Numbered from the stretch's first letter, positions 1-5,161 are shown. The stretch is 5,691 bases of DNA from JANMZO01 sp031383405 (GCA_031383405.1 JANMZO010000300.1:1-5691); one strand, 5' to 3'. Notes: generated from the letters alone by a model not told the origin. Translations and numbers: made by a program.

Positions 1-141
1 CATGTCACGTTGTACCGGTGGGTTCAACGCTTCACGCCGCTGTTGATCGACGCCGCAAGGCCGTGTCGTCATAGGGCTGGTCGTCGATGGTTCGTAGACG
101 AAACGTACGTGAAAGTCGCGGGCGTATGGCGGTACGTTTAC
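1..141 (+). pseudogene. IS6-family transposase, truncated N-terminal part
   Basis: Reading from base 1, the frame encodes LYRWVQRFTPLLIDAARP and then GRRWFVDETYVKVAGVWRYVY. This matches the N-terminal helical/DNA-binding region and the start of the DDE catalytic domain of IS6-family transposases (IS6, IS26, IS6100, IS240 type). The Asp in WFVDETYVKV is the first residue of the DDE triad. The family normally continues RAVDQ.G..IDVL after WRYVY, but here the similarity stops abruptly at about base 141. The second Asp and the Glu are therefore missing and the protein cannot be active. The frame stays open by chance to 438 across hicA, so an automatic caller may report a 142-codon or longer chimera. 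The 5' end lies outside the window. The truncation point marks an old junction just upstream of the hicAB promoter. Recognition as IS6 family is confident; the exact subgroup is not. Confidence 0.85.
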
Positions 142-235
142 GGAACGCGCGTTTTGGGGCTTAGCCCGCGGTTTTCTTCTTCGACCCTGAGTGGGCGCGA
201 GTGTTCTCGTCGATCCAACACACTGCCTATGCTAC

Positions 236-252
236 TAGACACTAAATGTCTA
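236..252. promoter_or_regulatory. Inverted repeat, candidate HicB/HicAB operator
   Basis: TAGACA (236-241), a 5-bp spacer CTAAA, and TGTCTA (247-252) form a perfect 6-bp inverted repeat. The left arm coincides with the predicted -35 element and the right arm lies in the promoter spacer, so a bound dimer would block RNA polymerase. HicB antitoxins with a C-terminal helix-turn-helix are known to autoregulate their operons through palindromes of this kind. The hicB product here carries such a domain. Binding itself is inferred. Confidence 0.5.
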
Positions 253-264
253 TGGTGCTACGAT
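236..264 (+). promoter_or_regulatory. Predicted hicAB promoter, probably giving a leaderless mRNA
   Basis: A -35-like TAGACA (236-241, five of six matches to TTGACA) is followed after exactly 17 bp by TACGAT (259-264, four of six matches to TATAAT). Transcription would start about base 271, one base before the GTG of hicA at 272. No Shine-Dalgarno-like sequence stands at a normal distance before that GTG, which agrees with a leaderless transcript, a common situation in actinobacteria. An overlapping TATAGT at 264-269 is a better -10 match but would start transcription inside hicA. This is a prediction from sequence only. Confidence 0.5.
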
Positions 265-271
265 ATAGTCT

Positions 272-469
272 GTGACAGCGAGACAGCTCCGGCGCCGACT
301 GGCGGAACTGGGCTGCGTCGAAGTCCGCCAAAGCGGCTCGCATCTGATCGTCCGGTGCGCGACGTGCCAAACAACGGTGCCCGTTCACGGTGGCGACATT
401 CGTCCGGGCACCCTACGAAGCATCGAGCGGGACCTTGAACCCTGCCTCGGGAAAGGATGGCTACGGTGA
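272..469 (+). CDS. hicA: HicA-type mRNA interferase toxin
   Basis: This 65-residue protein has the HicA (YcfA-like, dsRBD-fold) layout: an N-terminal helix (TARQLRRRLAELGCVEVRQ), the GSHLIVR strand with the catalytic His at residue 24, the TTVPVHGGDI segment, and a final helix (GTLRSIERDL). HicA toxins cleave mRNA and tmRNA independently of ribosomes and stop growth until neutralised by HicB. The length is usual for the family. The GTG at 272 is the only workable start, because an in-frame TAG lies at 266-268 and no later start keeps the first helix. No ribosome binding site precedes it, and a predicted promoter places the transcript start next to the GTG. The stop codon overlaps the start of hicB, giving a toxin-first operon as is usual for hicAB. 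All key residues are present, so the toxin looks functional. RCATC gives two Cys near the catalytic site, of unknown importance. Confidence 0.9.
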   Translation: MTARQLRRRLAELGCVEVRQSGSHLIVRCATCQTTVPVHGGDIRPGTLRSIERDLEPCLGKGWLR

Positions 470-852
470 CCAACAACTACACGGCAACCTTTGAGCGAGA
501 CGACGAGGGTTTCTGGCTCGTCGAGCTCGTCGAGGAACCACGGATCCACACATACGGACGCACGCTCGCCAAGGCCCGCGACCACATCCGAGACGCCACC
601 GCCTTATGGTTCGATGTCGCCCCGGAGACATTCATCCTGGTCGAGGACATCCGCCTCCCCAAACCAGTCAAAGCGAGCGTCGACCGGGCCCGCAAAGAAC
701 GAGCCAAGGCCCAAGCAACCCAGGAATCAGCAGCCGGCGCTACCAAGAACGCGGCGCGGTCGCTCGTCGAAGAAGGCCGACTAAGCGTGCGAGACGCCGC
801 CGACGTCCTCGGCCTGTCCCACCAGCGCGTCCAACAACTCCTCGCCAGCTAA
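466..852 (+). CDS. hicB: HicB-type antitoxin with C-terminal helix-turn-helix
   Basis: The product (128 residues from this start) begins NNYTATFERDDEGFWLVELVEEPR, here split for length as NNYTATFERDDEG and FWLVELVEEPR. This is the partial RNase H-like fold of HicB that covers the HicA active site. After a charged linker (about residues 70-95), the last 30 residues (EEGRLSVRDAADVLGLSHQRVQ) form a helix-turn-helix expected to bind the operon's own operator. Two starts are possible: ATG at 457 and GTG at 466. I prefer GTG 466. Its GTGA overlaps the hicA stop by four bases, as in translationally coupled pairs, and GAAAGG (451-456) sits nine bases upstream as a ribosome binding site. For ATG 457 the same purine run would touch the start codon, and HicB proteins usually begin just before the TATFERD strand. 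The ATG 457 form would add three residues (MAT). The module looks intact between two broken mobile elements, typical of a stability cassette. Confidence 0.87.
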   Translation: MTNNYTATFERDDEGFWLVELVEEPRIHTYGRTLAKARDHIRDATALWFDVAPETFILVEDIRLPKPVKASVDRARKERAKAQATQESAAGATKNAARSLVEEGRLSVRDAADVLGLSHQRVQQLLAS

Positions 853-886
853 CAGACACGTCAACGACAAGCCTAACGGTACTGTC

Positions 887-1116
887 GATCACGCCTTCCG
901 ACACACCGACGGACTCCGTGCAGAGCAATGTACCGATCAACGTGTTCTCCGAACGCCTCGGCCACAAAAGACCCCCGCACCACCGCGACCCTCTCCTTCG
1001 ACCCACCAAATCCGCGGGGATCCATCTCCCAGACGATCGCTGATTTTGCCCAACCGCAAATCAACCGATGGCACCCAAACAACCCGGATTACTCACGATT
1101 CCCTGCATTATCGTGA
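887..1116 (+). pseudogene. Tyrosine recombinase (phage integrase family), C-terminal remnant with frameshifts
   Basis: Three reading frames in succession spell the end of a tyrosine recombinase catalytic domain. Frame 2 from 887 gives DHAFRHTDGL, the H-x-x-R box. Frame 3 from about 930 gives VPINVFSERLGHK, the strand and helix ending in the LGH histidine. Frame 1 from about 967 gives KDPRTTATLSFDPPNPRG and continues to a TGA at 1114-1116. Integrases typically read RHTHAT..L..GVP...VSERLGHKDPRTT...YSH here, so the order and spacing fit with two small indels, one of them near the AAAA run at 966-969. The nucleophilic Tyr expected after TAT/TL is not seen (TLSF), so the relic is dead in any case. 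Nothing upstream of about 880 looks like integrase, so the 5' part was lost at a junction just after hicB. The open frame ends inside the inverted repeat at 1086-1123. Confidence 0.7.
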
Positions 1117-1123
1117 GTAATCC
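1086..1123. repeat. Perfect 14-bp inverted repeat with 10-bp centre
   Basis: GGATTACTCACGAT (1086-1099) and ATCGTGAGTAATCC (1110-1123) are exact reverse complements separated by TCCCTGCATT. The arms are AT-richer than their surroundings. No T-run follows on either side, so it is not a typical intrinsic terminator, although a strong hairpin would form in RNA. It lies at the very end of the tyrosine recombinase remnant. Two arms around a short centre resemble the core crossover sites of such recombinases or a fused pair of element ends. Its role is not known. Confidence 0.85.
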
Positions 1124-1306
1124 TCCGACATCACAGCGACGCAATGTTGCTTGCCTCAGGTCGGCTCCATGGCAGAGTTTGTACGGGCTCCGTTCCACCT
1201 CCTAGGTCGGCCGGCGGAATGCCTATCGCCGTACGCTCCGCCACAGGCCGCAACCGAAGTAGCCATGCAATCTGCTGTCGCTTCGCCCTGCCAAACTAGG
1301 CCGTTG

Positions 1307-2428
1307 ATGTCTGCTCACCGCACCCGACCGCGCTATTTCGCAATCCCGGCCGGCGCCAAAGCGGCACTAACGGCTGCGCTGGTGTTCGGAGCATCCACAC
1401 CCTTCGCCAAACAACTCGGCCAGGGCATCAACCCCGCCCTCACCGCAGGATTGCTCTACCTCGGCAGCGGACTCGGACTCGGCATCTCCGCCGTGGTTCG
1501 CCCGTCACGAAATCGCGAGTCGCCGCTTCAGCGTCGCGACCTTCCAGCCCTGCTCGCCGTGGTCGCGTTCGGCGGAGCGATCGCTCCGCTTCTGCTACTC
1601 ATCGGGCTCCGCACGACACCAGCGGCAACCGCATCGCTTCTCCTCAACCTTGAGGCCGTGTTCACTGCCGTTGGCGCTTGGCTGATCGTCCGCGAACACG
1701 CAGATCGACGGATCGTCACCGGAATGATCGTGATCGTCGCTGGTGGCGCACTGCTATCACTCCAACCCGACGGAAAATTCGCCCTCACCGTCGGAGCGGT
1801 CGCCATCGCCGGCGCCTGCGCCTGCTGGGGGATCGACAACATCGCCAGCCGACCACTCGCAGACCGTGATCCCCGTCATGTCGCCGCAGTCAAAGGCATC
1901 GGGGCCGGGATCGTAAACACCGGCATCGGATTCGTTACAACCACGACCGGATTCCCCACCCCCACCCGCATAGCCGCGACCATGCTCCTCGGTTTCCTCG
2001 GCTACGGGCTCAGCCTCGTGCTGTACCTTCGCGCCGGCCGACTCCTCGGCACCGCACGAACCGGCGCGTACTATTCCGCGGCACCGTTCATCGGCGCCGC
2101 TATCGGGCTCCTGTGGCTCAAGGAACCCGTCGGACGTTGGTTTATACCAGCACTTGCCCTGATGACCGTCGGCTTGGCTGTGCACCTCACCGAACGCCAT
2201 GACCACACGCACGACCACATACCGGTCAATCACGCCCACGCCCATAGCCACAGTGACCGCACCATGACCACGGCGAAACGCACATCGACCTACCCACCCT
2301 CGACCATACCCATCAACCGCAACACCACCAGCATCCTCACACCCCCGACACACACCACCGACACGATCACTGAACCAGAGTCAAACACCCCGTGTCCATC
2401 GTCGATGACGACCGATTCGGGGAGATAG
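1307..2428 (+). CDS. DMT/EamA-family transporter with His-rich tail, frame broken in the tail
   Basis: The protein is a drug/metabolite transporter of the EamA type: about ten hydrophobic helices in two repeated halves, from AALTAALVFGASTPFAK, through ATASLLLNLEAVFTAVGAW at the end of the first EamA unit, to AAPFIGAAIGLLWLKEP and ALALMTVGLAVHL in the second. It would sit in the cytoplasmic membrane and export a small metabolite; the substrate cannot be read from sequence. From about residue 293 the tail is His-rich (RHDHTHDHIPVNHAHAHSHS), as in a recognised subgroup of these transporters, which suggests metal binding. Near 2262 the frame appears to have slipped. In the annotated frame the tail turns into a Thr/Pro-rich stretch to TAG 2428. 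In the -1 frame from 2263, 36 codons with 13 His run to TGA 2371-2373, the expected ending (about 355 residues). ATG 1307 is chosen because the first helix follows it and ACTAGG (1295-1300) lies six bases upstream; the open frame extends back to 1151 but that part looks non-coding. The membrane part is intact. Confidence 0.88.
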   Translation: MSAHRTRPRYFAIPAGAKAALTAALVFGASTPFAKQLGQGINPALTAGLLYLGSGLGLGISAVVRPSRNRESPLQRRDLPALLAVVAFGGAIAPLLLLIGLRTTPAATASLLLNLEAVFTAVGAWLIVREHADRRIVTGMIVIVAGGALLSLQPDGKFALTVGAVAIAGACACWGIDNIASRPLADRDPRHVAAVKGIGAGIVNTGIGFVTTTTGFPTPTRIAATMLLGFLGYGLSLVLYLRAGRLLGTARTGAYYSAAPFIGAAIGLLWLKEPVGRWFIPALALMTVGLAVHLTERHDHTHDHIPVNHAHAHSHSDRTMTTAKRTSTYPPSTIPINRNTTSILTPPTHTTDTITEPESNTPCPSSMTTDSGR

Positions 2429-2732
2429 CGCACGTCGGGAACTGGAACGCAACCTGATCGACGCAAGCCAATGCAACCATACGATCGCCAAACGCCGTCT
2501 GAGCGCCACCCCATCAGCATCTCCAGACCCTCAGAACGAACTGCAAGGTTTCGGCTGTCCCGCTCATCACCGTTTCACACCCGAGGAGACCAACATTCTC
2601 GGTTCTCACCGGGTGGTACACGCAAATGCCGAAGACAACCCGAAACAGCCGACGCGTTGTAGTAGCGCGAGGCCGAACGCCGACCAGAAGCGCACCTCGG
2701 ACACTTCGGTGGATTGAGGCTTAGTTCCTCGT
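2429..2732. other. Gene-poor stretch between the transporter and dps
   Basis: I find no recognisable gene here. On the plus strand frame 3 is open from 2409 to TGA 2715-2717 (about 100 codons, including RRELERNLIDASQCNHTIAKR), but there is no ATG, GTG or TTG near its beginning and I do not recognise the product. It might be a decayed gene 5'-truncated next to the transporter, or chance openness in high-GC DNA. No tRNA, repeat array or T-tailed hairpin terminator is visible. Confidence 0.4.
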
Positions 2733-2733
2733 C

Positions 2734-2747
2734 CGGTCGCTCGACCG
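2734..2747. promoter_or_regulatory. Palindrome upstream of the dps promoter
   Basis: CGGTCG (2734-2739), CT, and CGACCG (2742-2747) form a perfect 6-bp inverted repeat with a 2-bp centre. It ends 14 bases before the predicted -35 element of dps. The position fits an operator for a dimeric regulator, but short GC-rich palindromes arise easily by chance in this kind of DNA. Confidence 0.25.
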
Positions 2748-2761
2748 AAAGATGTTCCTGG

Positions 2762-2785
2762 GTTGAGTCGCTCCGGTTTCGGGTA
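2762..2785 (+). promoter_or_regulatory. Possible SigF-like stress promoter for dps
   Basis: GTTG (2762-2765), a 15-bp spacer and GGGTA (2781-2785) resemble the mycobacterial SigF consensus (GTTT, 15-17 bp, GGGTA), with one mismatch in the -35 box. Transcription would begin near 2792, leaving a leader of about 40 bases before the dps ATG at 2833. Stress-sigma control of dps is known in mycobacteria. The assignment assumes this organism has a SigF-type factor. Confidence 0.4.
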
Positions 2786-2820
2786 CCTCGTTGTCGATGG
2801 GCGCACCTGCGCCGACGAAC

Positions 2821-2825
2821 GGGAG
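2821..2825 (+). promoter_or_regulatory. Ribosome binding site that fixes the dps start
   Basis: GGGAG lies seven bases before ATG 2833. The upstream in-frame TTG at 2791 has no such site and would coincide with the predicted transcript start, so ATG 2833 is preferred. Confidence 0.7.
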
Positions 2826-2832
2826 CACGATC

Positions 2833-3510
2833 ATGAAATCAGACAACAAGCACATCGACCCTAAGGACGACGGGGGTCCGCGGGTGACGTCTTCGCGGCA
2901 GGCGTCGTACACCGTGCCCGGGTTGACGATGAATGAGGGTAGGCGTGTGGCCGACACGCTGCAAGGGCGGTTGGCGAGCATGGTCGACTTGTCGTTGACG
3001 CTCAAGCACATCCACTGGAACGTGGTCGGTGCGAACTTCATCGGCGTGCACCAGATGCTCGACCCGCAGTTCGCCGGCACCCTGACGATGATCGATGATC
3101 TGGCCGAGCGAATCGCTGCCTTGGGTGGCGTGCCGAGCGGCCTGCCCGGGCGCCTCACCAAGGTCCGCGATTGGGACGACTACTCGCTCGATCGTGCCGA
3201 TTCGCTTGCCCATCTCGGCGCGCTCGACGTCGTCTACTCCGGTGTGATCGGCGCGCACCGCTTCGCTATGGACGCCGTGGCCAAGGACGATCGCGTGTCG
3301 GAGGATCTGCTGATCGGCCAGGTTGGCGTGCTGGAGCGGTATCAGTGGTTCGTGCGCTCACATCTCGCGGACTGGGCCGGCGGGATGGCCAACGCCGGGT
3401 CGCACTCGGAGATCGGCGCTGCCAAGGCAGTCGCCGCGAAGAAGAAGGTGCCAGCGGCCGCTGGGACACGAGCGATCGCTGGGACACGAGCGATTCGTCG
3501 CGCCGGCTGA
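2833..3510 (+). CDS. dps: Dps-type ferritin (DNA-binding protein from starved cells)
   Basis: Dps proteins form hollow 12-subunit shells that oxidise Fe(II) with peroxide, store the iron as mineral and protect or compact DNA. The four-helix core runs from about residue 40 to 190. The intersubunit ferroxidase ligands are all present: His61 (in LKHIHWNVVG), His73 (GVHQML), Asp88 and Glu92 (IDDLAERI). Their spacing of 12, 15 and 4 residues equals that of E. coli Dps, and the conserved Trp62 follows His61. At 225 residues it is longer than typical Dps (about 160-185), because of a polar 35-residue N-terminal extension and a Lys/Ala/Arg-rich C-terminal tail (AAKAVAAKKKVPAAAG onward). Such tails bind DNA in mycobacterial Dps. 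The tail contains a tandem AGTRAI duplication. The start is set by GGGAG at 2821-2825. The gene is probably monocistronic behind a stress-type promoter and converges with the fumarase gene. The assignment is secure; DNA binding by the tail is inferred. Confidence 0.95.
   Translation: MKSDNKHIDPKDDGGPRVTSSRQASYTVPGLTMNEGRRVADTLQGRLASMVDLSLTLKHIHWNVVGANFIGVHQMLDPQFAGTLTMIDDLAERIAALGGVPSGLPGRLTKVRDWDDYSLDRADSLAHLGALDVVYSGVIGAHRFAMDAVAKDDRVSEDLLIGQVGVLERYQWFVRSHLADWAGGMANAGSHSEIGAAKAVAAKKKVPAAAGTRAIAGTRAIRRAG
3460..3495 (+). repeat. 18-bp tandem duplication inside the dps C-terminal tail
   Basis: GCTGGGACACGAGCGATC (3460-3477) is followed directly by a copy ending in T instead of C (3478-3495), 17 of 18 bases equal. 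It is in frame and gives AGTRAI twice (residues 210-221), adding one Arg to the basic tail. The near identity indicates a recent duplication, or slippage that could still vary between strains. Confidence 0.9.
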
Positions 3511-3535
3511 CGACCCGCTGGCGGATGGCTTGCGC

Positions 3536-4915
3536 TCAGTCTGCTTCGCGGTCCGGCTGTTGGTGACCGTGAGGCCAAGCCGTGTGCAGCAGGTCGGCTT
3601 CGGTGAAGGGGACCTCACCTCGTTCTGCCAGCACATCGGCCACGCGAACGCCGCGCTCGACTGCGTCGTGAACGAGCGTGGCGGCGGCGTCGTAGCCGAT
3701 TCTGGGTGCCGCGATCGTGGCGAGCGCGGGTGATGCCATCGCGTGGTGCAGCATCCGCGCTCGATCGGCCTGCATGCCATCGATGCACCGTTCGGCCAGG
3801 AGCGATGCGGCACGGCCGAGCAGGCTCACCGACGACAGCACGGACCGGGCGATGATCGGCATCGCCGTGGTCAGCTGCAGCGCGGAGCAACTGGCGGTGG
3901 CGAAGATGACGGTGGCGTCGTTGCCGACCACCTGGGCGGCGACTTGTTGCACCATCTCCGGCATCACCGGGTTCACCTTGCCCGGCATCATCGAACTGCC
4001 GGCCTGCAGCGCAGGAAGCAGGATCTCGCCGAGACCCCCGTTGGGTCCTGATGCGAGCAAACGCAGATCGCCGGCGATCTTGTTCAACGAGATGGCCACC
4101 ACCCTCACGACTGCACTCGCCTCCACCATCGCGTCCTGTGACGACTGGGCCTCGAAGTGATCCACAGCCTCCACGAACTGGACACCCACTCGCGCCGATA
4201 GTTGTGCGGTGACGAGCAGACCGAAGCCGGCCGGGGCGTTCATCCCCGTGCCCACTGCCGTCCCACCGATGGGGAGCTCGCACAGTCGCGGCAAGATCGC
4301 GGCGAGACGTTCGCTTCCCAGTTCCACGGCTCGGCGCCAGCCCCCCACCTCTTGCCCGAACGTCATCGGTGTGGCATCCATGAGATGGGTGCGGGCGAGC
4401 TTGACGGTGTCATGGTGGTCGTCGGCGACGCGGCACAGCGACGCGGCGAGCGTGTCAAGCGCGGGGATGAGATCGCGAATGATGGCCAGGGCGGTGCTGA
4501 CCCGCATGGCCGACGGAAAGGTGTCGTTCGACGACTGGGATGCGTTGACGTGGTCGTTAGGGTGAACCGGGCGACCGAGAACCTCGCTTGCCCGACTCGC
4601 CAGCACCTCGTTCATGTTCATGTTGGTACTGGTGCCCGAGCCTGTCTGGAAGACGTCGACGGGGAACTGGTCGGCCATATCGCCGGCCAGGATCTCGTTC
4701 GCCGCGCGAATGATCGCCTCAGCCACGTCGACAAGTAGCACGCCCTGCTCCGCGTTGGCCGCCGCACACTCCGCTTTGATCATCGCCAGCGCTTCGATCA
4801 GCTGGCGGGGCACCGGGATGCCGGAGACCGGGAAGTTCGCGATGGCGAGCTCGGTCTGCGCTCCCCAGCGGACCGAGCTGTGGTTCATCGGGGGAGAGTG
4901 ATCAGCGGTGCTCAT
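3536..4915 (-). CDS. fumC: Class II fumarate hydratase (fumarase C), somewhat divergent
   Basis: The product belongs to the fumarase/aspartase superfamily of homotetrameric lyases; fumarase interconverts fumarate and malate in the TCA cycle in the cytoplasm. Motifs, counted from ATG 4915: FQTGSGTSTNMNMNEV (about 89-104), HPNDHVNASQSSNDTFP (about 118-134), RTHLMDATPMTFGQE with the catalytic-site His177, and the signature loop GSSMMPGKVNP (306-316) with the catalytic Ser and Lys. TGSGT and RTHLMD favour fumarase over aspartase, which has AGAGT and RTQLQD. The following VMPEMVQQVAAQVVGND resembles actinobacterial fumarases. Oddities: the usual N-terminal arm (E-D-MG-V-VPA-LWGAQT) is reduced to NHSSVRWGAQT, and the segment normally GG..G.FELN reads FATASCSALQLTT. 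GTG 4918 directly precedes ATG 4915; AAGG overlaps that GTG, so neither start has ideal spacing, and an in-frame TAG at 4927-4925 excludes an earlier start. With 459 residues the length is near normal. It could be a paralogue with altered substrate, but fumarase is the best call. Confidence 0.88.
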   Translation of the reverse strand: MSTADHSPPMNHSSVRWGAQTELAIANFPVSGIPVPRQLIEALAMIKAECAAANAEQGVLLVDVAEAIIRAANEILAGDMADQFPVDVFQTGSGTSTNMNMNEVLASRASEVLGRPVHPNDHVNASQSSNDTFPSAMRVSTALAIIRDLIPALDTLAASLCRVADDHHDTVKLARTHLMDATPMTFGQEVGGWRRAVELGSERLAAILPRLCELPIGGTAVGTGMNAPAGFGLLVTAQLSARVGVQFVEAVDHFEAQSSQDAMVEASAVVRVVAISLNKIAGDLRLLASGPNGGLGEILLPALQAGSSMMPGKVNPVMPEMVQQVAAQVVGNDATVIFATASCSALQLTTAMPIIARSVLSSVSLLGRAASLLAERCIDGMQADRARMLHHAMASPALATIAAPRIGYDAAATLVHDAVERGVRVADVLAERGEVPFTEADLLHTAWPHGHQQPDREAD

Positions 4916-5077
4916 CACCTTGGACTACACCCTGGCGTCCGGCAATACAAGGCCCAAGCTTGATCGTCGAGGAGCTCGGCACGCCTCGAGTCGGTCCTGG
5001 CAAGGGTTGCCCGCTCCCAGCGGACATTCCCGCCAGGGCGGCCTGGTTGGAGGCGGCGCGACAGGTAGGGTGAATCT

Positions 5078-5143
5078 GTGACTGGGCCGATGGACACGCC
5101 TGTCGGCCCGGTACTCCCGTCCGTGTCCCAGGCGGCAAGGTAG
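5078..5143 (+). other. Short GTG-started frame behind a -10-like box, possible truncated 5' gene end
   Basis: TAGGGT (5066-5071) is followed six bases later by GTG 5078, the spacing of actinobacterial leaderless genes. The frame encodes only 21 residues (TGPMDTPVGPVLPSVSQAAR after the start) before TAG 5141-5143, shortly before the transposase remnant on the other strand. It could be the beginning of a gene cut off by a transposon insertion, or chance. No convincing -35 is at the right distance. Confidence 0.2.
5084..5109. other. GC-rich stem-loop
   Basis: GGGCCGA (5084-5090) pairs perfectly with TCGGCCC (5103-5109) across 12 bases. A second stem is possible between GGACACG (5092-5098), which is in that loop, and CGTGTCC (5122-5128). 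No T-run follows, so a simple intrinsic terminator is unlikely. It lies between the fumarase gene and the transposase remnant. Confidence 0.4.
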
Positions 5144-5161
5144 CCCGTTGAGTGGCGGTTG

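Noticed and set aside
10..438. Single 142-codon gene covering the transposase piece and hicA region
   Set aside because: Only the first 47 or so codons resemble a transposase. The remainder is the out-of-frame reading of the hicA region and has no similarity I can see.
1151..1306. N-terminal extension of the transporter to an early alternative start codon
   Set aside because: The extra 52 residues are not hydrophobic and look unlike EamA transporters, which start shortly before the first helix. ATG 1307 has a possible ribosome binding site.
1757..2353. 198-codon open frame on the minus strand under the transporter gene
   Set aside because: It is antisense to a clearly membrane-protein-coding frame, has a Gly/Val/Arg-rich composition typical of high-GC antisense frames, and shows no recognisable domain.
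3510..3536. Terminator between the convergent dps and fumarase genes
   Set aside because: The 25-bp gap shows no convincing stem with a T-run in either direction.
3615..4283. 222-codon minus-strand open frame in another frame of the fumarase gene
   Set aside because: It is a shadow of fumC: low-complexity Arg/Gly/His-rich translation without any motif, while the fumC frame has all family signatures.
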